Shown here: in pieces, positions 1 to 7,871 of the stretch
How the letters are laid out: the number at the start of each line of letters is the position of its first letter
Numbering within the stretch: position 1 is the first letter of the stretch
Assembly: GCF_000008545.1 (NCBI RefSeq)
Contig: NC_000853.1
Location: 262,465-326,464 of the forward strand
Reading direction: 5' to 3'
Length of the DNA stretch: 64,000 bases
Origin: Thermotoga maritima MSB8
Lineage (GTDB): Bacteria > Thermotogota > Thermotogae > Thermotogales > Thermotogaceae
Made by a program: the position numbers and the translations under genes
Notes under the pieces: model-generated
Told to the model about the DNA's origin: nothing
The model's input: only the letters and a program-made list of their open reading frames with translations
Databases searched by the model: none

Positions 1-204
1 AAGCTCAACTTTGTTGAGGCGGTCTTCCACGCACTGGGATCTGGTCTTGGATTTGCTCTTGCTCTTGTGATATTCGCCGGAATAAGGGAAAAAATGGATC
101 TCTACGATCTGCCGGAGCCTTTCAAAGGCACCGCCATAGCCCTCATCACCGCGGGACTTCTTTCGCTTGCTTTCATGGGATTCCAGGGAATGGTGAAGCT
201 GTGA
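1..204 (+). CDS. rnfA: RnfA, C-terminal part (membrane subunit of the Rnf ion-translocating complex)
   Basis: The window opens inside this gene; the last 67 codons are readable and end in TGA. The visible part holds the family's closing pattern: a hydrophobic helix with GSGLGFALALV, a short charged loop beginning FAGIREKM, a PFKGT motif and a final helix with SLAFMGFQG. RnfA is an integral membrane subunit of the complex that couples electron flow between ferredoxin and NAD to Na+ or H+ movement. It sits 4 bases upstream of rnfB, so the operon order ends A then B. The 5' end is outside the window. Confidence 0.9.
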   Translation, partial: KLNFVEAVFHALGSGLGFALALVIFAGIREKMDLYDLPEPFKGTAIALITAGLLSLAFMGFQGMVKL

Positions 205-208
205 GGAG

Positions 209-511
209 GTGAAGGAGTTGGAAGTCATCTACTCGACGCTCTTGCTCGCTGTTCTGGGTTTTGGGTTCGGGGCTTTTCTTGCCTATTCTGCGCAAAGATT
301 CAAGGTGGAAGAAGATCCACGTGTGAAGATGATAACGGAGGTTCTTCCTGGAATAAACTGTGGCGCGTGCGGTTTTGCCGGGTGTGAAGCCTACGCGAAG
401 GCGATCGTGAAGGGTCAGGCGGAAACGAACAGGTGTCTCCCCGGAAGACCTCAGGGTGTCGAAGAGAAGATAAAGAAGATTCTCGAGGAGTACAAGAATG
501 TCTCCTCTTGA
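209..511 (+). CDS. rnfB: RnfB, short form with a single Fe-S cluster domain
   Basis: 100 residues from a GTG start, with GGAGG in the last bases of rnfA serving as ribosome site. Residues 5-25 form an N-terminal membrane anchor. They are followed by the Fes-type 4Fe-4S motif C51-x2-C54-x4-C59-x16-C76 (CGACGFAGC...C). The protein then stops after a short charged tail. RnfB proteins of most bacteria continue with two or more ferredoxin-like CxxCxxCxxxC repeats that carry electrons; none are encoded here, because the stop codon lies inside the start of dprA. The frame shows no sign of breakage, so this looks like a genuine short RnfB. The 14-base overlap with dprA suggests coupled translation. 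Confidence 0.88.
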   Translation: MKELEVIYSTLLLAVLGFGFGAFLAYSAQRFKVEEDPRVKMITEVLPGINCGACGFAGCEAYAKAIVKGQAETNRCLPGRPQGVEEKIKKILEEYKNVSS

Positions 512-1511
512 GATGGCTCTGCTCGTTCATCGTGGTGAGTTCCATCTTCGGGAACTGGAACCGGAGTTACCTCTCGAAAAATTTCTGAAGAACGCGGATC
601 CAAAAAAGACGAGGAAGTTTCTTGAAAAGTGCGGAAAAGAAGAATTAGAAAGGCAAAAGGAACTGATAAGGAAACACAATGTGAAGCTCGTTTCGTTCTG
701 GGAAGATGACTACCCCCAGCACTTGAGGGAGATCAGGTATCCGCCAGCTGTTCTTTTTGTGAGGGGCGATGCTGAGCTCTTGAAAGAAAAGTGTGTGGGA
801 GTTGTGGGAACAAGAAGACCCACAAGTTATGGAGTGAACGTCACAAAGCGCTTTGTTAAACTGCTGAGCGAATACTTTGTGATCGTTTCCGGCATGGCGT
901 TTGGAATAGATTCCGTTGCACACAAGGAAGCCCTGAGTTCTGGAGGAAAGACGGTGGCGGTTCTCGGCACAGGAGTGGATGTTGTTTATCCGCGATCGAA
1001 CGAACGACTCTTCCATGAAATTGTGAAAAACGGGTGTGTTGTCAGTGAGTATCCAATGGGAACTCGTGCTCGAAAACATCATTTTCCAGCGAGAAATCGA
1101 ATCATAGCGGGTCTTTCTGATGCGATCATCGTCACAGAGGCTCCCATCAAAAGCGGTGCACTCATAACGGTGAAGTTTGCTCTGGAAAGCGGTCGTGATG
1201 TGTTCGCCGTTCCCGGTGATATAGATAGGAAGACCAGCGAAGGTACGAACTATCTGATAAAGTCAGGTGCCTATCCCCTCACCGACGAGGAAGACCTTGA
1301 AACTCATTTTGGAATCAGAAGAATCGCTTCCCCATCGCTCGATGATGACAAAAAGAAGATCTACGATCTGTTGAGAAGTTCGCCAAAAACAGTCGATGAG
1401 CTTGTTGAAGAATTGGGGTGGAGCGTTTCGGAGGTCCTCAGGGTGATATCGGAGATGGAACTGATGGGAATGATCTGGTTCGACGGCGGTGCATACAGAT
1501 TGCTGGGGTGA
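498..1511 (+). CDS. dprA: DprA/Smf DNA-processing protein
   Basis: 337 residues. DprA loads RecA on incoming single-stranded DNA during transformation. An N-terminal helical region (about 1-70) precedes the Rossmann-like DprA core, with GTRRPTSYG at 104-112, SGMAFGID at 131-138, LGTGVDVVYP near 156-165 and FPARNR at 196-201. A C-terminal winged-helix of about 60 residues follows, as in the longer family members. The ATG overlaps the end of rnfB by 14 bases. csrA follows after 4 bases, so dprA is in the middle of a tightly packed operon. Function is inferred from the family; nothing in the sequence shows competence in this organism. Confidence 0.95.
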   Translation: MSPLEMALLVHRGEFHLRELEPELPLEKFLKNADPKKTRKFLEKCGKEELERQKELIRKHNVKLVSFWEDDYPQHLREIRYPPAVLFVRGDAELLKEKCVGVVGTRRPTSYGVNVTKRFVKLLSEYFVIVSGMAFGIDSVAHKEALSSGGKTVAVLGTGVDVVYPRSNERLFHEIVKNGCVVSEYPMGTRARKHHFPARNRIIAGLSDAIIVTEAPIKSGALITVKFALESGRDVFAVPGDIDRKTSEGTNYLIKSGAYPLTDEEDLETHFGIRRIASPSLDDDKKKIYDLLRSSPKTVDELVEELGWSVSEVLRVISEMELMGMIWFDGGAYRLLG

Positions 1512-1515
1512 TAAC

Positions 1516-1767
1516 GTGCTGGTTCTCACTAGAAGAGTAGGGGAAAAGATCGTGATTGGTGAAGACATAGTGATTACTGTCCTGAAGATAGAGGGGAATT
1601 CTGTTAAAATTGGTATAGAGGCACCCAAACATGTGAAGATTCTTCGTGAGGAACTCTACGAAGAACTCAAGAGTGAGAACATAAAAGCTTCTGAAGTTTC
1701 AAAAGATGACCTGAAGGGGGTTTTAAGGAATGATAAAGGTTACAAAGGACCTAGTGCTTCATCTTGA
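1516..1767 (+). CDS. csrA: CsrA carbon storage regulator (RNA-binding translational regulator)
   Basis: 83 residues from GTG at 1516, placed 5 bases behind GGGGTGA; this start gives the classic N-terminus MLVLTRRVGEKI. The body holds IGEDIVITVLKIEGNSVKIGI and the RNA-binding APKHVKILREELYEEL segment. CsrA dimers bind GGA motifs in mRNA leaders. A longer reading frame extends upstream but adds nine residues unlike any CsrA, so I rejected it. The tail (about residues 62-83) is longer than usual and overlaps gatC by 38 bases. No flagellar gene is nearby, although csrA often sits with flagellin genes in other bacteria. Confidence 0.94.
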   Translation: MLVLTRRVGEKIVIGEDIVITVLKIEGNSVKIGIEAPKHVKILREELYEELKSENIKASEVSKDDLKGVLRNDKGYKGPSASS

Positions 1768-2020
1768 AAATCTGGCAAGGTTAGAACTCTCCGAAGACCA
1801 GAGAGAAAGTCTGATGAAAGATTTTCAGGAGATACTCGATTACGTGGAGCTCCTCAACGAAGTCGACGTGGAGGGTGTGGAGCCAATGTACACACCCGTT
1901 GAGGACAGCGCCAAACTCAGAAAAGGAGATCCGAGGTTCTTTGAAATGCGGGACCTCATAAAGAAGAACTTCCCGGAAGAAAAAGACGGTCACATAAAAG
2001 TCCCCGGAATCCACAGATGA
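1730..2020 (+). CDS. gatC: GatC subunit of Asp-tRNA(Asn)/Glu-tRNA(Gln) amidotransferase
   Basis: 96 residues. The N-terminal helix pattern (LENLARLELSEDQ), the central FQEILDYVELLNEVDVEGVEPMY segment and the closing VPGIHR are typical of GatC, the small subunit that wraps around the GatA-GatB interface. The complex converts misacylated Glu-tRNA(Gln) or Asp-tRNA(Asn) to the correct amide. gatA and gatB are not in this window, so the subunit genes are split in this genome. ATG at 1730 lies inside csrA, preceded by AAGGGGG in that gene; the stop overlaps the next start by 4 bases (ATGA). Confidence 0.93.
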   Translation: MIKVTKDLVLHLENLARLELSEDQRESLMKDFQEILDYVELLNEVDVEGVEPMYTPVEDSAKLRKGDPRFFEMRDLIKKNFPEEKDGHIKVPGIHR

Positions 2021-2343
2021 TGGACTGGAAGGAAGCGGAAGAACTCGCATGTAAATTTTTGAAGAAAAAAGGTTACAAAATTCTTGAAAGAAACTACAGA
2101 ACGAAGTACGGTGAGATAGACATAGTGGCGCGCGATGGGAGAGAGATAGTTTTCGTGGAAGTCAAAAGCGGAAGTGGGAAAGTGGATCCTCTTGAAAGAA
2201 TAGATCTCAAAAAGGTGAGGAACCTGGAACAGACAGCGAGATTTTACATGATTCAGAACAAATTAAAAGGACCAGCGCGGGTTGATTTTGTGAGGGTGAC
2301 TCCTGAAGGAATAGACCATTTTGAAGGTATCTGGCTGGGGTGA
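2017..2343 (+). CDS. UPF0102/YraN family nuclease-like protein
   Basis: 108 residues, usual length for the family. Motifs of a PD-(D/E)xK-type fold are clear: [10 protein letters not shown] at about 31-40 and VFVEVKSG at 46-53, so D35, E48 and K50 could form the catalytic set. [12 protein letters not shown] matches the conserved C-terminal helix. The family is widespread in bacteria and linked to Holliday junction or DNA repair nucleases by fold only; no activity can be claimed. ATG overlaps the gatC stop (ATGA), and its own TGA lies directly before the smpB start. Confidence 0.88.
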   Translation: MMDWKEAEELACKFLKKKGYKILERNYRTKYGEIDIVARDGREIVFVEVKSGSGKVDPLERIDLKKVRNLEQTARFYMIQNKLKGPARVDFVRVTPEGIDHFEGIWLG

Positions 2344-2344
2344 G

Positions 2345-2798
2345 ATGGTGAAGGTTGTTGCCACGAACAAAAAAGCCTACACGGACTACGAGATCCTGGA
2401 AACTTACGAAGCGGGAATCGTTCTCACAGGAACGGAAGTGAAATCCCTGAGGAACGGCTCAGTCAATTTCAAGGATTCCTTCTGTAGATTCAAGAACGGG
2501 GAGCTTTACCTTTTGAATTTACACATTCCACCCTACAGTCACGGTGGAGTTTACAACCACGATCCTGAAAGGCCGAGGAAACTGCTTCTTCACAAAAGAG
2601 AACTGAAGAGACTCATGGGTAAGGTACAGGAAGAGGGAGTAACGATAGTTCCACTGAAGATATACTTCAACGATCGCGGGATTGCAAAAGTGGAGATAGC
2701 CGTTGCTCGAGGGAAAAAAGAAGTATGACAAGAGAGAAGCGATAAAAAAGAGGGAAATGGAAAGAAAGATCAGGGAGTACATGAAGTATTCGAGATAG
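2345..2798 (+). CDS. smpB: SmpB, tmRNA-binding protein; C-terminal tail in a different frame (apparent +1 frameshift at an A6 run)
   Basis: SmpB delivers tmRNA to stalled ribosomes. The OB-fold core reads well from ATG 2345 ([27 protein letters not shown], later HIPPYSHGG). The open frame stops at 2728 just after RGKK. The conserved charged tail continues in the +1 frame as [20 protein letters not shown] and ends at TAG 2796-2798. One A less in the run at 2714-2719 would join both parts into a normal protein of about 150 residues ending as SmpBs usually do. A longer upstream start at 2321 is possible but lies inside the previous gene; GGGGTGAG before 2345 favours the start given. Whether the break is real, a slippage site or an error cannot be told here. 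Confidence 0.9.
2714..2720 (+). other. Candidate slippage or frameshift site in smpB (A6-G run)
   Basis: Six A residues followed by G, exactly where the smpB reading frame leaves the conserved tail. A run of A6 or more favours polymerase slippage. The correction needed is one base fewer, or a ribosomal +1 shift. Confidence 0.5.
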
Positions 2799-2848
2799 TT
2801 ATGGTATACTCTTGGAGAGAGAAATCAGACTCACGGGAGGGCATGATC

Positions 2849-3061
2849 ATGGCAAAGAGATGTGAAGTGTGCGGAAAAGCTCCTAGATCCGGAAACACCG
2901 TTAGTCACTCAGACAAGAAGTCAGGAAGATGGTTCAGACCCAATCTCCAGAAAGTAAGAGTGGTGCTTCCAGATGGAACGATTAAAAGGATGAGAGTCTG
3001 TACATCCTGTTTGAAGTCTGGGAAAGTGAAAAAGTACGTTGGACAAGTTTCGGAGGTGTGA
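2849..3061 (+). CDS. rpmB: 50S ribosomal protein L28
   Basis: 70 residues beginning [11 protein letters not shown]28 fold with two zinc-ribbon pairs, C5/C8 and C51/C54 (CxxC ... CxxC), plus the NTVSHS and RRWF-like basic core (here [13 protein letters not shown]). ATG 2849 is 7 bases behind GGGAGGG; an upstream in-frame ATG at 2843 overlaps the ribosome site and was not chosen. The gene has its own leader after smpB and a strong hairpin immediately after the stop, so it may be transcribed partly on its own. The zinc ligands mark the C+ form of L28. Confidence 0.96.
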   Translation: MAKRCEVCGKAPRSGNTVSHSDKKSGRWFRPNLQKVRVVLPDGTIKRMRVCTSCLKSGKVKKYVGQVSEV

Positions 3062-3086
3062 GCGGGCTGTTGGCCCGCATTATTTA
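3062..3086 (+). terminator. Rho-independent terminator after rpmB
   Basis: Perfect 6-bp stem GCGGGC/GCCCGC (3062-3067 with 3073-3078) with a TGTTG loop, followed by ATTATTTAT. It starts right after the L28 stop. Confidence 0.75.
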
Positions 3087-3478
3087 TGGCTGTAATAAGA
3101 TTCAGGGTCCCTTTCTGGTATAAGTTCATCATGATTCTGCTATGGGTTGTGAGCTTTGACCTCACAATTTTCCTTTTTTATAAACCTCTCCATTCAGTCT
3201 TGCGATATTCCATTCTGATTTTGGATATAATCTTTGGTGTATGGGTGTTCTCACTCTTCAAAAAAGAGATAGTGATCGATGTAGAAAAAAGCAGACTGAT
3301 TCTGGGAAAGGAATCGTTTGACCTTTCTTCGATTGAGAGAGTTGAAAGGTACGGGATGTCAATTGTTTTTTATTTAAGTGATGGAACACGTCGTGTTTTC
3401 TCTCATCCCATAGAGGACTTTGAACTTTTGAGGAAATTGATTGACGAGAAGGGAAGTGGTTGGTTTGAAACTCGGTGA
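3086..3478 (+). CDS. Small membrane protein of unknown function
   Basis: 130 residues that I do not recognise. Two hydrophobic helices (about residues 10-32 and 38-59) are followed by a soluble domain of about 70 residues rich in beta-type sequence (EIVIDVEKSRLILGKESF, then SIVFYLSDGTRRVF). That pattern resembles small PH-like membrane-anchored proteins, but this is only a fold-level guess. The ATG overlaps the T-rich end of the rpmB terminator and no good ribosome site precedes it, so the start is uncertain; an internal ATG near 3131 is an alternative. It precedes the OB/HD gene, whose start lies inside it. Confidence 0.6.
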   Translation: MAVIRFRVPFWYKFIMILLWVVSFDLTIFLFYKPLHSVLRYSILILDIIFGVWVFSLFKKEIVIDVEKSRLILGKESFDLSSIERVERYGMSIVFYLSDGTRRVFSHPIEDFELLRKLIDEKGSGWFETR

Positions 3479-4474
3479 TTTGATGCCAAGAGATCTGCTA
3501 AAACAGGAACTGTTTGTTCAGGATTTGAAAAGTCATATCAACGACAACGTAGAAATTATCTTGAAGATTAGGAGTAAAAAACTCCAGGAAACAAAAGACA
3601 GTAAGAAATTCCTGATCATGACACTGGAGGACAGGACGGGAACCGTCAGGGCTGTGGACTGGTACAACGCTGAACTCAACGATCAGCGTCTGAAGGAAGG
3701 AAACGTCGTCAGAGTGAAGGGCAGAGTGGTATTTTTTGAGAACAGGATACAGATAAACGTGGATAACGATTACGGTGCCATAAAGATTCTGAAGAGCGAC
3801 GAGTACGATTACACGAAATTCGTCGCACAGTCGAAAAAAGACCTGGAGATTTTGAAGAAAAAGCTCTTTGTCCTTCTGGATCAAATAAAGGATCAACACT
3901 ACAAAAAACTTCTGAAGGCATTCTTTGAAAATAAAGAGTTCTCCGAAAAATTCTTCAGATCACCGGCGGGTATGAGAGTACATCATGCCTACATAGGAGG
4001 ACTTCTAGAGCACAGCGTCACGGTCGCTGAGATTTGCAAAGAGATCAGTAAATATTACTCCCTCGATAGAGATCTTCTCATAACTGGTGCCCTCCTCCAT
4101 GATGTTGGAAAGGTGGAAGAATACAGAATCACAGAATCCGGGATCGAAGTGACTACCGAAGGGAGTTGAAAGGGCATATAGCAATAGGGGCGGCTATGGT
4201 TAGAGAAATGGCGAAGAAATTGTCTATTCCAGAGCACAAGATCCTCGAGTTAGAGCACATAATTCTTTCGCACCACGGAGAGCTCGAATGGGGTTCACCC
4301 GTGGTTCCAAAGACGATAGAGGCTTTAATAGTTCATCACGTTGAGAACCTGGATTCCAAGATAGCTCGATTCATCGAGGTTATGGAAAGTTCCGAATCGA
4401 ATCAGGGTTGGACGGAGTACGACAGGAATTTGGGAAGAAGAATCTTTTTAAGAGGTGGAGGAACTGATGAGTAA
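3465..4474 (+). CDS. YhaM/CBF1-like OB-fold plus HD-domain 3'-5' exoribonuclease, interrupted by a one-base frameshift
   Basis: The first part (3465-4169) has an OB-fold nucleic-acid domain (LIMTLEDRTGTVRAVDW..., VVRVKGRV) and the start of an HD domain (HHAYIGGLLEHS, GALLHDVGK). It stops at TGA 4167-4169 right after TTEG. The rest of the HD domain continues in another frame from 4166 (LKGHIAIGAAMV, LEHIILSHHGELEWGSP, ALIVHHVENLDSKI). Family members read EGEL-GHI across the join, which needs one extra G in the GGG at 4161-4163. Joined, the protein is about 336 residues, near the family length. The start is a TTG giving MKLGDLMPRDL; ATG 3483 is an alternative. The end overlaps topA by 8 bases. 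Predicted role: trimming RNA or DNA 3' ends. Confidence 0.82.
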
Positions 4475-6368
4475 GAAAGTGAAGAAATATATCGTTGTTG
4501 AATCTCCTGCCAAGGCGAAGACGATCAAGAGTATTCTTGGGAATGAGTACGAAGTATTCGCTTCGATGGGGCACATCATAGACCTTCCCAAGAGCAAGTT
4601 CGGTGTGGATCTGGAAAAGGATTTCGAACCGGAATTCGCGGTGATAAAAGGGAAAGAGAAGGTAGTTGAAAAGCTGAAGGATCTTGCAAAAAAAGGCGAA
4701 CTGCTCATCGCTTCTGATATGGATAGAGAAGGGGAAGCCATAGCCTGGCACATAGCCAGGGTAACGAACACACTGGGGAGAAAGAACAGGATCGTGTTCT
4801 CTGAGATCACTCCTCGTGTGATAAGAGAAGCCGTTAAGAATCCTCGAGAGATTGACATGAAGAAAGTTCGTGCGCAGCTTGCAAGAAGGATTTTAGACAG
4901 GATCGTTGGTTATTCTCTGAGTCCGGTTCTCTGGAGAAACTTCAAATCCAATTTGAGCGCTGGTAGAGTCCAATCAGCAACCTTGAAGCTCGTTTGTGAC
5001 AGAGAGAGAGAAATCCTCAGGTTTGTGCCAAAGAAGTACCACAGGATCACCGTCAATTTCGATGGTCTCACAGCAGAAATAGATGTGAAAGAAAAGAAGT
5101 TCTTCGACGCTGAAACGTTGAAAGAAATCCAGAGCATAGACGAACTCGTTGTAGAAGAGAAAAAGGTTTCTGTGAAAAAGTTTGCGCCTCCAGAACCCTT
5201 CAAAACCAGTACCCTCCAGCAGGAAGCGTATTCTAAACTGGGTTTCTCCGTTTCCAAAACCATGATGATTGCCCAGCAGTTGTATGAAGGCGTGGAAACA
5301 AAAGATGGGCATATCGCGTTCATAACCTATATGAGAACAGATTCAACGCGTGTTTCGGACTACGCGAAAGAAGAAGCCAGAAATCTGATAACGGAGGTCT
5401 TTGGAGAAGAGTACGTTGGTTCAAAGAGAGAAAGGAGAAAGAGCAACGCAAAAATACAGGATGCGCATGAGGCGATTCGTCCCACGAACGTTTTCATGAC
5501 ACCTGAAGAAGCGGGAAAATACCTGAATTCTGACCAGAAAAAACTCTACGAGTTGATATGGAAGAGATTTCTCGCATCGCAAATGAAGCCTTCTCAATAC
5601 GAGGAAACTCGTTTTGTCCTGAGAACAAAGGATGGGAAGTACAGATTCAAGGGAACGGTGCTGAAGAAGATTTTCGATGGGTACGAAAAGGTGTGGAAGA
5701 CGGAAAGAAACACGGGAGAGTTTCCTTTCGAAGAGGGAGAATCTGTGAAACCGGTGGTTGTAAAAATAGAGGAACAGGAAACCAAACCGAAACCAAGGTA
5801 CACAGAGGGTTCTCTTGTAAAAGAAATGGAAAGACTCGGTATAGGTCGTCCCAGCACATATGCGTCCACGATAAAGCTTTTGCTGAACAGGGGTTACATA
5901 AAAAAGATCAGGGGCTATCTCTATCCAACGATCGTTGGAAGCGTTGTCATGGATTATCTGGAGAAAAAGTACTCTGATGTTGTTAGCGTTTCCTTCACAG
6001 CTGAAATGGAAAAGGACCTCGATGAAGTCGAACAGGGTAAGAAAACAGACAAAATCGTTCTGCGGGAGTTTTATGAATCCTTTTCCAGTGTGTTCGACAG
6101 GAACGACAGAATTGTGGTTGATTTTCCGACGAACCAGAAATGTTCGTGTGGAAAGGAAATGAGGCTCTCTTTTGGAAAATACGGCTTCTATTTGAAATGC
6201 GAGTGTGGTAAAACCAGAAGCGTGAAAAACGATGAAATTGCGGTCATAGACGATGGAAAAATATTCCTGGGGAGGAAAGACAGTGAGAGTGGCTCTCCTG
6301 ATGGGAGGAGTGTCGAGGGAAAGGGAAATCTCTCTGAGAAGCGGAGAAAGGGTAAAAAAGGCTCTTGA
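4467..6368 (+). CDS. topA: DNA topoisomerase I (type IA)
   Basis: 633 residues, a type IA topoisomerase that relaxes negative supercoils. The TOPRIM domain is at the N-terminus (YIVVESPAKAKTI, then ASDMDREGEAIAWH). The active-site tyrosine is Y288 in HIAFITYMRTDSTR. Only one zinc motif is present near the C-terminus, of the unusual form CSC-x16-CEC rather than the CxxC pairs of E. coli TopA. GGTGGAGG at 4454-4461 precedes ATG 4467. The ddl start lies 86 bases inside the 3' end. Confidence 0.97.
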   Translation: MSKKVKKYIVVESPAKAKTIKSILGNEYEVFASMGHIIDLPKSKFGVDLEKDFEPEFAVIKGKEKVVEKLKDLAKKGELLIASDMDREGEAIAWHIARVTNTLGRKNRIVFSEITPRVIREAVKNPREIDMKKVRAQLARRILDRIVGYSLSPVLWRNFKSNLSAGRVQSATLKLVCDREREILRFVPKKYHRITVNFDGLTAEIDVKEKKFFDAETLKEIQSIDELVVEEKKVSVKKFAPPEPFKTSTLQQEAYSKLGFSVSKTMMIAQQLYEGVETKDGHIAFITYMRTDSTRVSDYAKEEARNLITEVFGEEYVGSKRERRKSNAKIQDAHEAIRPTNVFMTPEEAGKYLNSDQKKLYELIWKRFLASQMKPSQYEETRFVLRTKDGKYRFKGTVLKKIFDGYEKVWKTERNTGEFPFEEGESVKPVVVKIEEQETKPKPRYTEGSLVKEMERLGIGRPSTYASTIKLLLNRGYIKKIRGYLYPTIVGSVVMDYLEKKYSDVVSVSFTAEMEKDLDEVEQGKKTDKIVLREFYESFSSVFDRNDRIVVDFPTNQKCSCGKEMRLSFGKYGFYLKCECGKTRSVKNDEIAVIDDGKIFLGRKDSESGSPDGRSVEGKGNLSEKRRKGKKGS

Positions 6369-7194
6369 AAAACTCGGGTATGAACACACCGTTTTTGACG
6401 TTAGAGAAGATTTTCTCAAGAAAGTGGATCAGTTGAAAAGTTTTGATGTGGTCTTCAACGTTCTCCATGGAACTTTCGGTGAGGATGGAACGCTTCAGGC
6501 AATTCTGGATTTTTTGGGGATCAGATACACCGGGTCCGATGCGTTTTCAAGCATGATATGTTTTGATAAACTCGTGACTTACAGGTTTTTAAAGGGCACC
6601 GTCGAGATACCTGATTTTGTGGAGATCAAGGAATTCATGAAAACTTCTCCCCTTGGGTATCCCTGTGTGGTAAAACCGAGGAGAGAGGGTTCAAGCATAG
6701 GAGTGTTCGTTTGTGAATCGGATGAAGAGTTTCAACACGCGCTCAAGGAAGATTTACCACGATATGGGAGTGTGATTGTTCAAAAGTACATCCCCGGCAG
6801 GGAAATGACTGTGTCTATTTTAGAAACGGAAAAGGGCTTCGAAATTCTTCCCGTTCTTGAGTTGCGACCAAAGCGTCGTTTCTACGATTACGTTGCGAAG
6901 TACACGAAAGGTGAAACGGAGTTCATTCTTCCTGCTCCTTTGAATCCTTCAGAAGAACGCCTTGTCAAGGAAATGGCTCTCAAAGCGTTTGTAGAAGCTG
7001 GTTGCAGAGGTTTTGGGAGGGTGGATGGTATTTTCAGCGATGGCAGGTTCTACTTTCTGGAAATCAACACGGTACCGGGTCTAACGGAAACCAGTGATCT
7101 CCCAGCGAGCGCGAAAGCGGGAGGAATCGAGTTCGAGGAACTCGTTGAGATCATCTTAAAGAGCGCTTTTTTGAAAGAAGGGGTGAGAGTATGA
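6283..7194 (+). CDS. ddl: D-alanine--D-alanine ligase
   Basis: 303 residues from GTG 6283 with GGAGGAAAG just upstream. Makes D-Ala-D-Ala for peptidoglycan, in the cytoplasm. The N-terminal LLMGGVSREREISL loop, VFNVLHGTFGEDG, the ATP-grasp core (VVKPRREGSSIGV, VQKYIPGREMTV) and the metal-binding FLEINTVPGLTE segment are all present. The start is inside topA, an unusually long 86-base overlap; a frame extension upstream exists but gives no conserved residues. The stop overlaps the next ATG (ATGA). Confidence 0.96.
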   Translation: MRVALLMGGVSREREISLRSGERVKKALEKLGYEHTVFDVREDFLKKVDQLKSFDVVFNVLHGTFGEDGTLQAILDFLGIRYTGSDAFSSMICFDKLVTYRFLKGTVEIPDFVEIKEFMKTSPLGYPCVVKPRREGSSIGVFVCESDEEFQHALKEDLPRYGSVIVQKYIPGREMTVSILETEKGFEILPVLELRPKRRFYDYVAKYTKGETEFILPAPLNPSEERLVKEMALKAFVEAGCRGFGRVDGIFSDGRFYFLEINTVPGLTETSDLPASAKAGGIEFEELVEIILKSAFLKEGVRV

Positions 7195-7859
7195 AATTTA
7201 TAGAAAAAATGCTTCCGGAGGAGTCTCCCATCGATCTTCTCATAAATCTTTCCAGAAGAGGCGAAGCGGCCGTCGTGCTTCTCAAGGATGCCATCGAGGA
7301 TTACTTCACCGGAAAATTCGGGGAAGGTCACCTCAATCGTGTAATCTCTCTGGAGCGAGAGTCAGATGAGATCAAATCAAAGCTGAAGAAGATGTATCTC
7401 AAAATGAAGTACACCTACTTCGAAAAAGACGACTTTCTTTACATAGTTCACAAAGCGGATGAGATTCTTGACGTTGTCAGGGACATCGTCATCATGCTCG
7501 ACATGAACAGAGTTGAAGATGTACCGGAGAATATCAAAGAGTTATTCGCAGAACTCGTTGAAAACGTTCTGGATACTATCAGAGAAACCACCGAGGCAAT
7601 CGAACAGCTTCGCACACTCGCGGAGAGCGGTTTTTCACCTTTTGAAAAAGAAAAGGAAGAAAGAGAAATCTTTGACGTGTCCATGGAGGAGAGGGAAGTC
7701 GACACAATATCGAGGAATCTTGGTAAAAAACTCTATTCCCTCAAAAACAGTATGAATCCCGTGGATCTGATTTTCTTGAACAAAGTGGCAAGACTTATTT
7801 CAAAGATTGCCGATCAGGGCAAAGATATCACAAAGAGGATAAATTCCATCCTTAGGTGA
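7191..7859 (+). CDS. PhoU-like DUF47 protein (phosphate transport partner)
   Basis: 222 residues, nearly all amphipathic helix, matching the DUF47/TIGR00153 group of PhoU-like proteins. Characteristic are the acidic ERESDEIKSKLKK and HKADEILDVVRD helices and the later DVSMEEREVDTISRNLGKKLY. Members lie beside Pit-type phosphate permeases and are thought to regulate them. Here the permease starts 12 bases downstream, which supports the assignment. ATG overlaps the ddl stop by 4 bases. Confidence 0.88.
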   Translation: MKFIEKMLPEESPIDLLINLSRRGEAAVVLLKDAIEDYFTGKFGEGHLNRVISLERESDEIKSKLKKMYLKMKYTYFEKDDFLYIVHKADEILDVVRDIVIMLDMNRVEDVPENIKELFAELVENVLDTIRETTEAIEQLRTLAESGFSPFEKEKEEREIFDVSMEEREVDTISRNLGKKLYSLKNSMNPVDLIFLNKVARLISKIADQGKDITKRINSILR

Positions 7860-7871
7860 GGAGGGAATAAC

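Noticed and set aside
1489-1515. Longer csrA N-terminus
   Set aside because: The extra nine residues overlap dprA and break the universal ML-LTR start; GTG 1516 has a good ribosome site.
5421-6419. 332-codon antisense frame over topA
   Set aside because: It is a shadow of topA coding sequence with no recognisable protein features.
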